Of a DNA stretch of 57,348 nt, positions 10,397 through 20,044 are shown in pieces. The position numbers were made by a program, and so were the translations under genes. The stretch spans positions 1-57,348 of the forward strand of contig CADWAF010004461.1 of the NCBI GenBank assembly GCA_902984215.1, given 5' to 3'. The DNA comes from Willaertia magna (taxonomy: Eukaryota; Heterolobosea; Eutetramitea; Acrasida; Naegleriidae). The number at the start of each line of letters is the position of its first letter. Positions within the stretch are counted from its first letter, which is position 1. The notes beneath the pieces are model-generated. The model made no database searches. It was not told where the DNA came from and was given only the letters and a program-made list of their open reading frames with translations.

Positions 10397-12320
10397 ATGC
10401 AGCAAAGCGAACACGAAATTATTGAGCTCAAAAGAGAATTACACAGAAGGAATGAGGAAGTAGCTGGTTAGAAAAACTTATGTCAAAACTACAAGTAATG
10501 GTCCATAACTTATTTCAAGGAGATAAAGGAGCAAAGATAAAGGAATTATTGCAAGAAGATGTTAGAAAAGTTAAACAGATAGATAAAGCAGGTCGTTATG
10601 ATAAACAAGATAAAAAGGTCATAATACTCGAAGAGAACGAACACAGAAGTAAAGTAAAAACTACTAATGATGTCTATAACAAACAAAACATCATGGTCTC
10701 AAAAAGTTTCATGAAGTTTGAAAACAAAAATAGAGGAATTCACAAAAAATCTTATAAAAATCTTGTCAGTCAACCCAAAAAATATCTACCCAGTCAACCA
10801 AAAATTATTGGGCAACAAAAAATATCCATTGTACCAAAACAATATAAAACAAGCTCTGAATTTATAAAAAATACCCAAAAGACAACCCCTCAAATAAACC
10901 ACACAAATAATATGAATAGAAGGTTCAACAATAACAATAGTAGTAATTCATCAAGTAACACTAGTTCGTCAACAACAACTAGTAACCCCTAATCACTTAA
11001 TAGTGGGCCAACAACACAAAGTGGCTTGCAATCAAGTACAAACAGTAACCCAAACAACAAAAGAAACAGGGATATATCCAATATTAATAATGACAACAAC
11101 AGTAAAGAAAATAAAAAAGTTAACAGAAATTACTCATTTAGTGTTTCAGTAGTAACAGCCAACACCATAGTTGAAGAAGATCAGTTTCACTCATACGTAG
11201 TAGATAATATTCCAAAATCTAAAATTAGTGATATCTACATCCCACAGCCAAAACCCAATATCATCCAGGTCTTGGCACTCAATAAAGAAGATAGAAACAA
11301 TATTATGAAACACTTAAACAAGGTAGAAATTAAAAGAGGCACTAATATTAGATACTATGTGTCCAAACTTAACTTTGTCAGTAAAGCAAAAAATGTTATG
11401 TTTGAGACAAACAACATTAACAAAATTTATTCTAGAATTAATGTAATTTTAAAAAAAATATATAAAACAACTAATTACAGTTTTCAATGTATCAACTTGG
11501 CTAACAACTTTAAGACAAGTGTTTTTAAACTCAAAGTAGCCTATTTATTAGATCAACACACAACCATGTTCAATAATCTACAATTCAAACCTTATAAAAC
11601 TCTATCCACATTAGCCAATGAATATAATAATGTATACCAAATCATCTTCACAAACTCCTATACCGAAAATGGAGTTAGAGAAATTACTAAAAAAATCTTA
11701 GATAAGGCAAAAGTTGTCTTTGTTGAAACAAAACTTAATATTAGCGAAGTTGACTCATCATATGATGAAACTAAGTATTGGAAGGTTTAATACACATGCC
11801 AAAGCAATGATGAAACTAGTAGATTAATTAACATTTTGCATAATTGCAAAGGAGATTTAAACTCAAATTCAAAATTCAAAACCAAGAAATTTAAACATCT
11901 TGAAACAAACTTTCATATACTAAATATTAAAGGTGTAGAAATTAATATTATTAATCTTTATAATCCATCAAGCAAAGACGTTTATTCTGAACTCGATAAT
12001 AATATTTATAAAGAAACACGCAAACTATTAATACATTGTATCAACAAACCAGTTATTATTGGTAAAGACTTCAATTGTGATTCAAATAATACCGAACAAA
12101 AAAAATCTAGAATAATCTATTTAAAGAATTCAACTTCTTTACAGCAAACTACAATGAATACTCTTACGTAAGAAAATAAAACAATGAAATAATACAATCT
12201 AAATTAGATCATATCAACTTATCAATACATTTTAAATTAGTAAAAGAAATACAACTTGATTCTATGAGCCTTAATGACCATTATCTAATTAACTTTAAAG
12301 TTACACTAAATAATAACAAA
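10397..12320 (+). pseudogene. LINE N-terminal region and APE-like endonuclease (broken)
   Basis: Translation begins MQQSEHEIIELKRELHRR, shifts frame near 10470, then stays in one frame to 12171 with stops at 10990-10992 and 11788-11790, and shifts again near 12150. The first part is a basic, Asn-rich ORF1-like segment. From about 11640 the APE-type endonuclease appears: the Glu motif in VVFVETKL, then INLYNPS, VIIGKDFN (GDFN-like), LDHINL and LNDHYLINFK (SDH-like). In one ancestral frame the N-terminal part and endonuclease seem joined, so the element may have had a single long ORF. Confidence 0.8.
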
Positions 12321-12350
12321 TCATGAAAATTACACATCAAACAAAAGAAC

Positions 12351-13882
12351 ATGCTTGACATTAAAAAAGTCAAAAAAATATTTAATAATAGCAACAAAGA
12401 AATTTTACTCTTCTTAAACAATATTAGCTCTTACCTTAAAGAAAAAAGTAAGCATCAATATTTGTTTACAAGAAATAGCATGAGAGAAAATAAAGAATAT
12501 TTAAACTTGAAAAACGAAATACATTTCACTCGAGAACGAATTAAACAAACAAATAACAATCCTCAATTAATCTACAAGCTTAAATCCCTCAACATTAAAC
12601 TTAAAGAAATCACTAGAAAAATTACACAAGAAAGAAAGAAAAATTTCCTCTTCAATTATAACAAAGGCACCAAAGATATGTTATATAAATATAACAACAT
12701 GCTTAATAGTAAAAATATAAATTGGAACACATTAGAAAAAAGCACTAATGATTCCTCAATTATTAATTTCTTTACAGAAAAATTTACAAAAGATAATACC
12801 TCAGACATTAAACTTAAGATGCCCTAAACAACCATTAGTAAAAGTCCATCTTGAATGCTATAACAGTAAAAAATATTAAAGACAGTTTAAAAAGAATGAA
12901 ATTTAAATTCACAGGATTAGATCAAATACTATTGGAACTATTTAGAAAATTTGATAACGAAATACTTAAAAAACTTACAAAATACTTTAACAACCAAGTA
13001 AAAGAAGGATGTATTAACAATAATTTTAAACAAAAATGAGTCAAACTCATCCCAAAAAAAGATAATATCAATTTCTCCAAAAACCTTAGACCTATAACAA
13101 TCATAAACTTAAAATATAGATTGCTTTTTAATATTATTGCTTACAAATTAAGAAATTGAGCAAAAACTTAACTAAATGCGAGACAACAAGCATTTATACC
13201 ACATAGAGAAGCAATGAATCAAGTTTATTCACTAAAAAGTTTAATTAAATTAAACTAAAATAATATCTCAATAATTAATCTAGATATTGAAGGGGTATAC
13301 GATCATGTGGATTTTGAATTAATATATAAAAGCTTAATCCATTGCAAATTTCTCCCAATGTTAATTAAGTTTGTCACAAAAGCTTATAAAAGTCACTTAC
13401 TTAAACTTGAAATCAATAATCAACTCAAAGGAAACATCTTAAAAACAAGGAGCATTTCGTAAAGGTACCTACTGGCACCAATTATTTTTGATTGTATTAC
13501 TCAAATTATTATAGATAAGGCCATAGAGAAATGGAAAATACTAAAAAACTTGTATAAAACTAACTTAAATTATGTAAGACTACTCAACTTTGCTGACGAT
13601 TTATACTTAGTTGGAACAAACTCTAAGAAAACCAATAGAAAAATAGATAATCTCTTTAAATGGATGAAAAAAATTAAATTCAGTATCAACTCGACAAAAT
13701 TTAAAGCAATAATACTAGCTGATAAAAACAACATTGTAAAACCAATAACAGAAAGTATTGAAATATCCATTGTGGATAACAAACGAATACTAGGTAATTA
13801 TTTTTTTGAGAACAAACTATTAAAAAAAGATATTGAAAAGAGAAAAGATAAAATTAAAGAAAGTATTAAATTTATACTTTAA
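12351..13882 (+). pseudogene. LINE reverse transcriptase region (broken)
   Basis: After a basic linker (12351-12827) a frame change leads into the RT. Recognisable motifs are VKLIPKKDN...NLRPITIIN, the A-motif INLDIEGVYDHVDF (about 13276-13317), an APIIFDC stretch and the catalytic LLNFADDLYLVG. Breaks include a TGA where RTs often have Trp before VKLIPK (13037-13039), further stops near 13160, and a frameshift around 13445 inside the usual G(A/V)F-K/Q-G-D-P-L-A/S-P motif. RT activity cannot be expected from this copy. Confidence 0.85.
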
Positions 13883-14081
13883 CAATTAGTAGACATTAAT
13901 AATTATAAAAACTTGGTCCAAATTAAATACTTATTTAGTTATGTACATTTATGTAGAAGGAATGTTGTCAAAGAAAAGAATTGTGAGGAAATAGATATTA
14001 CTATATGTATTGAATTAAGAAAAAAGATTTCAATTATTATTAATATATTTATTAGCTTCTTCTAGAAAAACTAGCATACGG

Positions 14082-15314
14082 ATGGAAACTCTTACTGTCA
14101 AAACTATGATAAACAAATACTATAGTAATTTTAGACTTGTAGCATTATTAACTAGTAATAGCTTAATTAAAGCAAAAGATAATAAGAAAATAAGAAACTT
14201 TGACATTTATGAAAACTTTTGGAACATTATCTATAGGTATAAACTGATTAAAATGACTAAATCTAACACAGCATTTAAAGCGAACCAAATCCATCATAGA
14301 AGAAGAACAATAAATATATATACAGATGAATCCAAAACAGTAGATAATGTTGGTTATATAATTCTAATAGAATCTAACAACAGAAGCTCCAAGCACGCTT
14401 TTAAAATTTTCACTGAATACTCAAATAATATAGCTGAACTATGTACTATTTTACATAGTATTAAACTATCCCCAAAGGGTAGCACTATTACAATTCACAC
14501 TGACAGTGAAATTTTACTTAAACTCATTAAGAATGATAACTACCAAGGTGACTTCATATGCTTTAAAAAAGAATTATAGAAAACAATTGAACAAAACAAC
14601 ATAAAACTAAATATCACTAAGGTAAAAGCCTACAGCAATAACGCTAAGAACAACCTAGTAGATAAATAGGCTAAAGACACAAGTTAACTTGTGGACATAT
14701 TCGACATTAGAAAACTTTTTCAACATAAACAACTATTAATGACAAATAACAAAGATATAATAGTATTCAATATTCAACGACATATAAGTGACTTTAACAT
14801 ATACGACATCAACCTCACATATAACCAAGACTAGAATAGAAAAACATACAATAATCCATTTAATAATAGTAATATATGCCATATCCAAACCTATAAATTT
14901 ACCAAACAGAATCTATCACCAGAAACCAAAATTCAATTATTTCGTAACATTAATGCTTGCCACTATACTATAATCAATCATAAACAATTTCATATTTGTA
15001 ATTTATGTAATAAGGAAATGAATTTACCGCACCTAATGATAGAATGCCCAAAAACAACCACAGAAAGAAACTGGGCTAATAATAATATCCTTAGGCTTAC
15101 TGAACTCAACAGTAGTATCACAATCAATAAGAATGCTATATTCCACAACAGATTAGAACTGAACTACAGGGGAATAATTCTAAAAGAAGACAAATTCTTC
15201 TACTTGAACAGAAAAATCAAAGAATGTGCCATAGAAATCCAAATTACCCTCGCCTTACTTGCAGCGAAGTGTTATAAAATCTTAAGAAATTGTAATATTC
15301 CCAAAGGGAACTAG
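14082..15314 (+). pseudogene. LINE RNase H and C-terminal zinc-knuckle region (broken)
   Basis: RNase H motifs are in order: YTDES (about 14319), IAELCTILHSI, IHTDSEILL, then VKAYSNNAKNNLVDK with a stop directly after. The usual HSG-like motif reads YSN, so a catalytic-region His is also changed. Further on, ICNLCNKEMNLPHLMIECP gives the C..C...H....C signature often found after RNase H in I-group LINEs. The last reading frame ends at 15314, and the short A-rich tail follows. Confidence 0.8.
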
Positions 15315-15327
15315 ATAAAAAATTAAA

Positions 15328-15344
15328 ATTTTTTATTGAATTCC
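15328..15344. repeat. Right target-site duplication of the LINE
   Basis: Exact second copy of ATTTTTTATTGAATTCC, directly after the A-rich 3' end of the element. Sequence to its right (TGGAATTTAAAAATTC...) is therefore the original upstream flank of the 83-residue gene. Confidence 0.85.
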
Positions 15345-15592
15345 TGGAATTTAAAAATTCAAATATTGAAAGAACTCTGCATTTCTCCAAAGGTAGGAAT
15401 TATAGAGTTGTTTTGTAAAACAGCTCAAAGAATTATAAACCTTATTTATTAAGGTTTATAATTCTTAAGTGCTAAATTATTTTTGTTAGGTTGTGGAGTG
15501 TTCAAAATCACTCTTTGCGAAATCACTTTTGGGCCACCCTCCATATCAAAACCAAGTTGCCTTTCATCATATTATTACCTTTATCATCACCT
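15345..15592. other. Displaced promoter flank and 3' UTR, no gene seen
   Basis: This 248-bp stretch joined the small gene's start codon before the LINE inserted, so it probably held that gene's leader and promoter. Its right part must also contain the 3' UTR of the kinase-cullin gene. No coding sequence was seen. It holds one perfect inverted repeat, listed separately. Confidence 0.5.
15428..15466. repeat. Perfect 17-bp inverted repeat, 5-nt loop
   Basis: AAGAATTATAAACCTTA, loop TTTAT, then its exact reverse complement. On either strand it could form a 17-bp hairpin. It lies in the flank between the LINE and the kinase-cullin gene, so a 3'-end or promoter role is possible; a small inverted-repeat insertion footprint is another option. 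Confidence 0.6.
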
Positions 15593-18148
15593 CTAAGCAA
15601 CGTAGTGATAAACGCTCAAATCTTTACTGTCCCTTTCCAAATATTCTCTTACTATCAAGTCCTCAACTCTCCTTTTAAATTCCTTTTCAGAAATGACAAT
15701 ATCTTTCTTGGCTAATCTTTCAACCACTTTCTCATATAACTCTTTACCATTCAATACCCTTCTATGTAGCATTGTTTTTATAATTGCCTCATCAACTACG
15801 AACTTTTTTTCTACAGTCCAATCTGTAGTATCGTTTAATTCTAAATTTTGTATTCTTATCTTACCTGTAAAGGCATTATTTAGTTGATATTTGTTATCTT
15901 TGTTAATTAACAATTTTAATTTCATTAACTTGCTTAAACTCTTTTTCACTTTATGATTATTCGAAAGATTTAATTCACTTTCAATTTCATTTAATGTCAA
16001 TCTGTCAAAATTATTGAAAAGTAAAAGAATAAGACCAGTAGCTAATGGACAATCAACAATAACAATTCTATTTGTGAAATCCAATCCTGTTAGAGTCATT
16101 GTAGATTCGTCTGATAACCATTCCAGTTTTCTACCTTTAAAATTTTCTTTTGATTTTAAAAAATGTTCAAATTGATTACATAAACTGTTCATATATGGCT
16201 GTGATATTTGAAAATTATCTTCCATTGTAGCTCTATAAAAGTTAGTTTTACTACAAATAAAGAAATTCACTTTCGCTTTAGTAAGTTCAGTAATTTCTAT
16301 TTCATTAACTTTTAAAGAATTGTTAAATTCTAATGTTAATTTAGAAGAGGTTCTAAAATCTTTAAAATTTTCTTTTAATAATTCTATTTTTGTTGTATCT
16401 AATTTATTTTTAGAAAAGTATTGATATAGTAATTCAATAAATTGAATTTCTTTTTCTAATAACTCTAAAAAAGTTCTATTTTGTAAATCATAGTATAAAA
16501 TTCTTTTGGTTGATGAATGAATATATTTATTTATAAAGATTATTTTATTTTCAAATGTCAATAAATCAAATACTTGTAAAATTTGTTCAAATAGAAATAT
16601 CAATTCTGTTAACGTTTCACTAAACATCAAAGAATTCTTTCTTCTAAATAAATCATTGTAATAGATTAACAATAAATTATTTTCCTTTTCAATAATGAAC
16701 TGATTTACTAAATTTCTAAATATAGTAAAGAAAAAGTTTTCTTTATCTTCCTTTTCAAGTAATAATTTATATCTCTTTAGTGTTTTAAAGACAAAATCGA
16801 TAACGGGTATTTTAGAATCTTTAAATTGTTTTTCAATTAGCTCAGTAAATTTACTGAAAAGTGAATCATCCCTATTTTTTTCTTTTTTTTCCATAAATAA
16901 CAATATTTCTTCTTCTGTTTTTAGTTTATAGTACTGATTAAAAATATCATCAAAATAGTCACATGTTATTCCATCTATAGAAAATGTTTCCTTTAAGAGA
17001 GATTTTAAATATAACTTTTTTGTAATGTCAAATAACTTGTCACATGTTATTCTATTTTCCTTAATTCTTAACATTTCTATAATTAATTCAATCAATTCAT
17101 TAGAATAATAAGATTTTGAAAAATGTAAAATTTTCTTTTTAATTAATTCTAAATAATTCTTTTCATTTTCAAATAAGAAAAATGACCTCCCTAATCCAGT
17201 AGAACAATCAAAAGTAATTAAACGATAAAAAGTGACACCTAAAGCAAAAATATCAGAACTAAATGAATAATTCATATCATCAATATCTATAGAACTACTA
17301 TCATCAGCTAGTTCAATTGCCAAACATGCTTCTGTTCCAGCTAATGACATTTTGGATTGATTTGATTTGGCAAATCCAAAATCAGTTAATACAACTTGAA
17401 TATTTTCTAAATTGTCTAAAGTACTTTCAAATTTTTTAATTAAAATATTTTGTAATTTAATGTCTCGATGAACAATTCTCTTTTCCTTTAAATATTTTAG
17501 AGCGTCACTTAATTGTAATAAAATTTCCAAAATTAACTTTTCAGAAATTTGAATTTTTTGTTTTATAAATTTATCAAATAAATTTTCTTGTAAACATTCC
17601 ATTTCTATAATTAAATGATAGTTGACTAATTGTGCATTAAAAACTTTTATGATGTTTGGATGATCCAATTGAATGGTTGTTAGTGCTTCTCTTAATGCTT
17701 CATTAATTACTTCTTCTGTATTGGACTGATGTAAAATTTTTAAAGCAACTTGTTTATGATTTTTTAAAGAAATAGCTCTATATACAGTTCCATATCCACC
17801 TTTATCAATAAACTCAATATTTTCATAAAATTGGCCTAATGTGACAAGTAAATGATCAAATTTCTTTGTCTCTTCTTTCTTGATTTTTACTATAATGATT
17901 TGAGAAGTTTTTGTTTTAGAAAATACTTCAAACATGATTTTTACTGATTCATCATCTGTAATTAAAACAGTTCCATTATTGAAAAATAATTCAAGTAAGT
18001 GATTTTCAAAAGTTAAATTGAATTTTAATTTAATAGTTTGTAAAAGTTCTGTGTAGGAAGTGGTGTTAGTCAATTTTATAGGAATAGTTTTACTTTCAAA
18101 TTCTACAAAAACATTTAATGATGTTTTGAAACCTAGCAACGCAAGCAT
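15593..18148 (-). CDS. Protein kinase fused to a cullin C-terminal domain
   Basis: One uninterrupted 851-residue frame. Residues 1-92 resemble a PB1/ubiquitin-like fold. Residues 108-380 are a kinase with DKGGYGTVY (115-123), VALK (Lys137), VHRDIKLQN (226-234) and DFG (256-258), so the active-site residues are present. From about 480 the sequence follows cullins: FINKYIHSSTKRIL, LLKENFKDFRTSSKLTLEF (593-608; compare F-K-D-x-x-x-S), FKGRKLEWL (670-678), LATGLILLLFNNFDRLTLNEI, and a winged-helix end EFKRRVEDLIVREYLERD...YHYVA (823-851). That end is where cullins bind RBX1 and take NEDD8. At the NEDD8 position the cullin IVRIMK motif reads IIKTML, so Leu794 replaces the acceptor Lys. Adaptor-binding cullin repeats are replaced by the kinase. 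Confidence 0.85.
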   Translation of the reverse strand: MLALLGFKTSLNVFVEFESKTIPIKLTNTTSYTELLQTIKLKFNLTFENHLLELFFNNGTVLITDDESVKIMFEVFSKTKTSQIIIVKIKKEETKKFDHLLVTLGQFYENIEFIDKGGYGTVYRAISLKNHKQVALKILHQSNTEEVINEALREALTTIQLDHPNIIKVFNAQLVNYHLIIEMECLQENLFDKFIKQKIQISEKLILEILLQLSDALKYLKEKRIVHRDIKLQNILIKKFESTLDNLENIQVVLTDFGFAKSNQSKMSLAGTEACLAIELADDSSSIDIDDMNYSFSSDIFALGVTFYRLITFDCSTGLGRSFFLFENEKNYLELIKKKILHFSKSYYSNELIELIIEMLRIKENRITCDKLFDITKKLYLKSLLKETFSIDGITCDYFDDIFNQYYKLKTEEEILLFMEKKEKNRDDSLFSKFTELIEKQFKDSKIPVIDFVFKTLKRYKLLLEKEDKENFFFTIFRNLVNQFIIEKENNLLLIYYNDLFRRKNSLMFSETLTELIFLFEQILQVFDLLTFENKIIFINKYIHSSTKRILYYDLQNRTFLELLEKEIQFIELLYQYFSKNKLDTTKIELLKENFKDFRTSSKLTLEFNNSLKVNEIEITELTKAKVNFFICSKTNFYRATMEDNFQISQPYMNSLCNQFEHFLKSKENFKGRKLEWLSDESTMTLTGLDFTNRIVIVDCPLATGLILLLFNNFDRLTLNEIESELNLSNNHKVKKSLSKLMKLKLLINKDNKYQLNNAFTGKIRIQNLELNDTTDWTVEKKFVVDEAIIKTMLHRRVLNGKELYEKVVERLAKKDIVISEKEFKRRVEDLIVREYLERDSKDLSVYHYVA

Positions 18149-18252
18149 TTTTCTTTTGTTTGAAATTGATCTCTGATTATTTTGTTTTCAAAGGATGAAA
18201 GAACTGATTGACTTGTTCTTTCAAAATTGTTTTTGTTAATATTTTCTGTCAT
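18133..18252 (-). other. Overlapping upstream ORF (39 codons) of the kinase-cullin gene
   Basis: An ATG at 18252 opens MTENINKNNFERTSQS... in another frame, and its TAG lies at 18133-18135, inside the first codons of the main frame (start 18148). It may be a translational control uORF. Alternatively a one-base error could hide an extended N-terminus, since the stretch is coding-like (Asn/Lys/Ser/Glu-rich). Confidence 0.35.
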
Positions 18253-18426
18253 TCTATTTAAAAATCAAAAAAATAATTAATTTAATTAACTTTACAACAA
18301 ATACATCTTAACATAACATTACACTTCAAAACAATTCAGAAACTTTATCACAACTGAGAAATAGATAACAATCTATAAATACAGGAACTATCCATCTAAA
18401 AATAAAAATTAAATTAAATAAAAAAA

Positions 18427-19969
18427 ATGCCAACCAATGTACAAATTAAATGGAATAAACAAGTATTTGATGATGTAAATATTGAAGGATTGCAAACAGG
18501 ATTAGAATTTAAGAAAAAGGTACAAGAATTAACAGGTGTACCAGTAGATAGACAAAAAGTAATGGGATTAGGAGCAGGTATCTTAAAAGATGATGCAAAT
18601 TTAACAAATCTTAAAGTTAAAAATGGTCAAGTCATTAGATTAATGGGATCTGCAGAAGAAATTCCAGAAGCACCTAAAGATAAACCTGTATTTGTAGAAG
18701 ATCTTCTTTCTAAAGGATCATCAGATGAAACTGCAATTGTAAGTATTAAATAACTATCACAATCAAATAATTAAATCTATTTTTAGCAATTCTATCCATC
18801 AGGTTTAGAGAATTTACAAAATACTTGTTATATGAATGCTTCATTAGAAATGTTAAGATATGTTCCAGAATTAAAGAATGCAGTAGTTAATTTTGATGGA
18901 ACAAATGTTAGTGAATTATATGAAAAGGATAAAACTTTAACAAGAGAATTAAAAACATTATATTCACAATTAGAAAATACAAATGATTCAATTGCACCAA
19001 TGCAATTTTTAAATGCTTTAAGAACTGCATATCCACAATTTGCTGAAAAGGAACAAACTGAATTGGGACCTGTTTATTCACAACAAGATGCTGATGAATT
19101 TCTTGGAAATTTACTTTCTTCATTAGAAAATATGTTAAAAGTAAAGGATGAAAATGTTATTCAAAAGTTATTTGAAGGTGAATTTGATGTAAAGTAAGTT
19201 TTTAATTTAATTATTTATTTAATAATGATTATAAAATAGATTACAATGTACAGAATGTGAAGAAGAAGCAATTCATTCGAAAGAGAAATTTAAAAAACTA
19301 TCTTGTTTTATTTCTCAACAAATTAATAATCTACCTTATGGTTTACAAAAAAGTTTAGAAACAACTTTAGAAAAAGAATCACCTACACTTGGTAAAACTG
19401 CACTTTACTCAAAAATTCAAAGAATCTCCAAATTACCAAATTATTTACTTGTAAATTTCGTTAGATTTTATTGGAAACAAAAAGAACAAGTTAAAGCAAA
19501 GATTTTAAGAGAAGTACAATTTCCTTTTAGTTTAGATGTATTTGATTTATGTAGTGAAGAATATCAAAAAGAATTAAAGGAAACTAGAGAGAAATGGAGA
19601 CAATTAAGAGAAGAAGAGATGAAGAAAAAGAAGGAAGAAACATTAACTGGACAAGTAACAAAGAAATTAAAAACTGTAAATGAATCATCTTCTTCTTCAC
19701 AACAACAACAAGAAGAAGAATTAATTCCAATAGATCAAGTTGAAGATAGTGGATGGTTTGAATTATGTGGTGTTGTGACACATAAAGGACGTACTTCAAA
19801 TTCTGGACATTATGTTGGTTGGGTTAAAGATGGTAAAGGTCGTTGGTTACAATTTGATGATGATGATGTTACACAAGTATCTGAAGAAGATATTAAAAAA
19901 TTATCTGGAGGAGGTGATTGGCATTGTGCTTACATGTTACTTTATAGAAAATGTAGAACTGCTCCATAA
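18427..19969 (+). CDS. USP14: Ubiquitin carboxyl-terminal hydrolase USP14/UBP6
   Basis: Three exons: 18427-18738, 18787-19193 and 19240-19969, with introns of 48 and 46 bp (both GTAAGT...TAG), giving 482 residues. An N-terminal ubiquitin-like domain (about 4-78), which docks to the proteasome in this family, precedes a USP fold: Cys box GLENLQNTCYMN with catalytic Cys118, a QQDADEFL box, LQCTECEEE, and His box SNSGHYVGW with His430, then WLQFDDDDV. The length and Cys/His positions agree closely with human USP14 (494 residues, Cys114, His435). Likely role: trimming ubiquitin chains at the 26S proteasome. A Ser/Gln/Glu-rich insert lies before the His box. Confidence 0.95.
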
Positions 19970-20044
19970 ATTATAATAAAATGTACCAATAAATAATATT
20001 ATTAAAATATTATTTTTAATGTTTAAAAGTAATGTTAAAAAAAA

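Larger units (their letters stand above)
10384..15327 (+). mobile_element. Full-length but decayed LINE (non-LTR) retrotransposon
   Basis: A 4944-bp element between perfect 17-bp direct repeats, with an A-rich 3' end (AGATAAAAAATTAAA) and a start codon at 10397, only 13 bp from its 5' end, so it looks complete. Domains in order: a coiled-coil N-terminus, an Asn/Ser-rich linker, an APE-type endonuclease, a reverse transcriptase with FADD at 13589-13600, an RNase H domain and a C-terminal C..C...H...C knuckle. This order resembles the I/ingi/Tad-like groups. Several stops and frameshifts break the reading frame, so the copy cannot encode its own machinery. There are no LTRs. Confidence 0.9.

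Noticed and set aside
10480..15314. The several open frames here as independent host genes
   Set aside because: They are consecutive fragments of one LINE polyprotein, with APE, RT, RNase H and knuckle motifs in order and target duplications at the ends.
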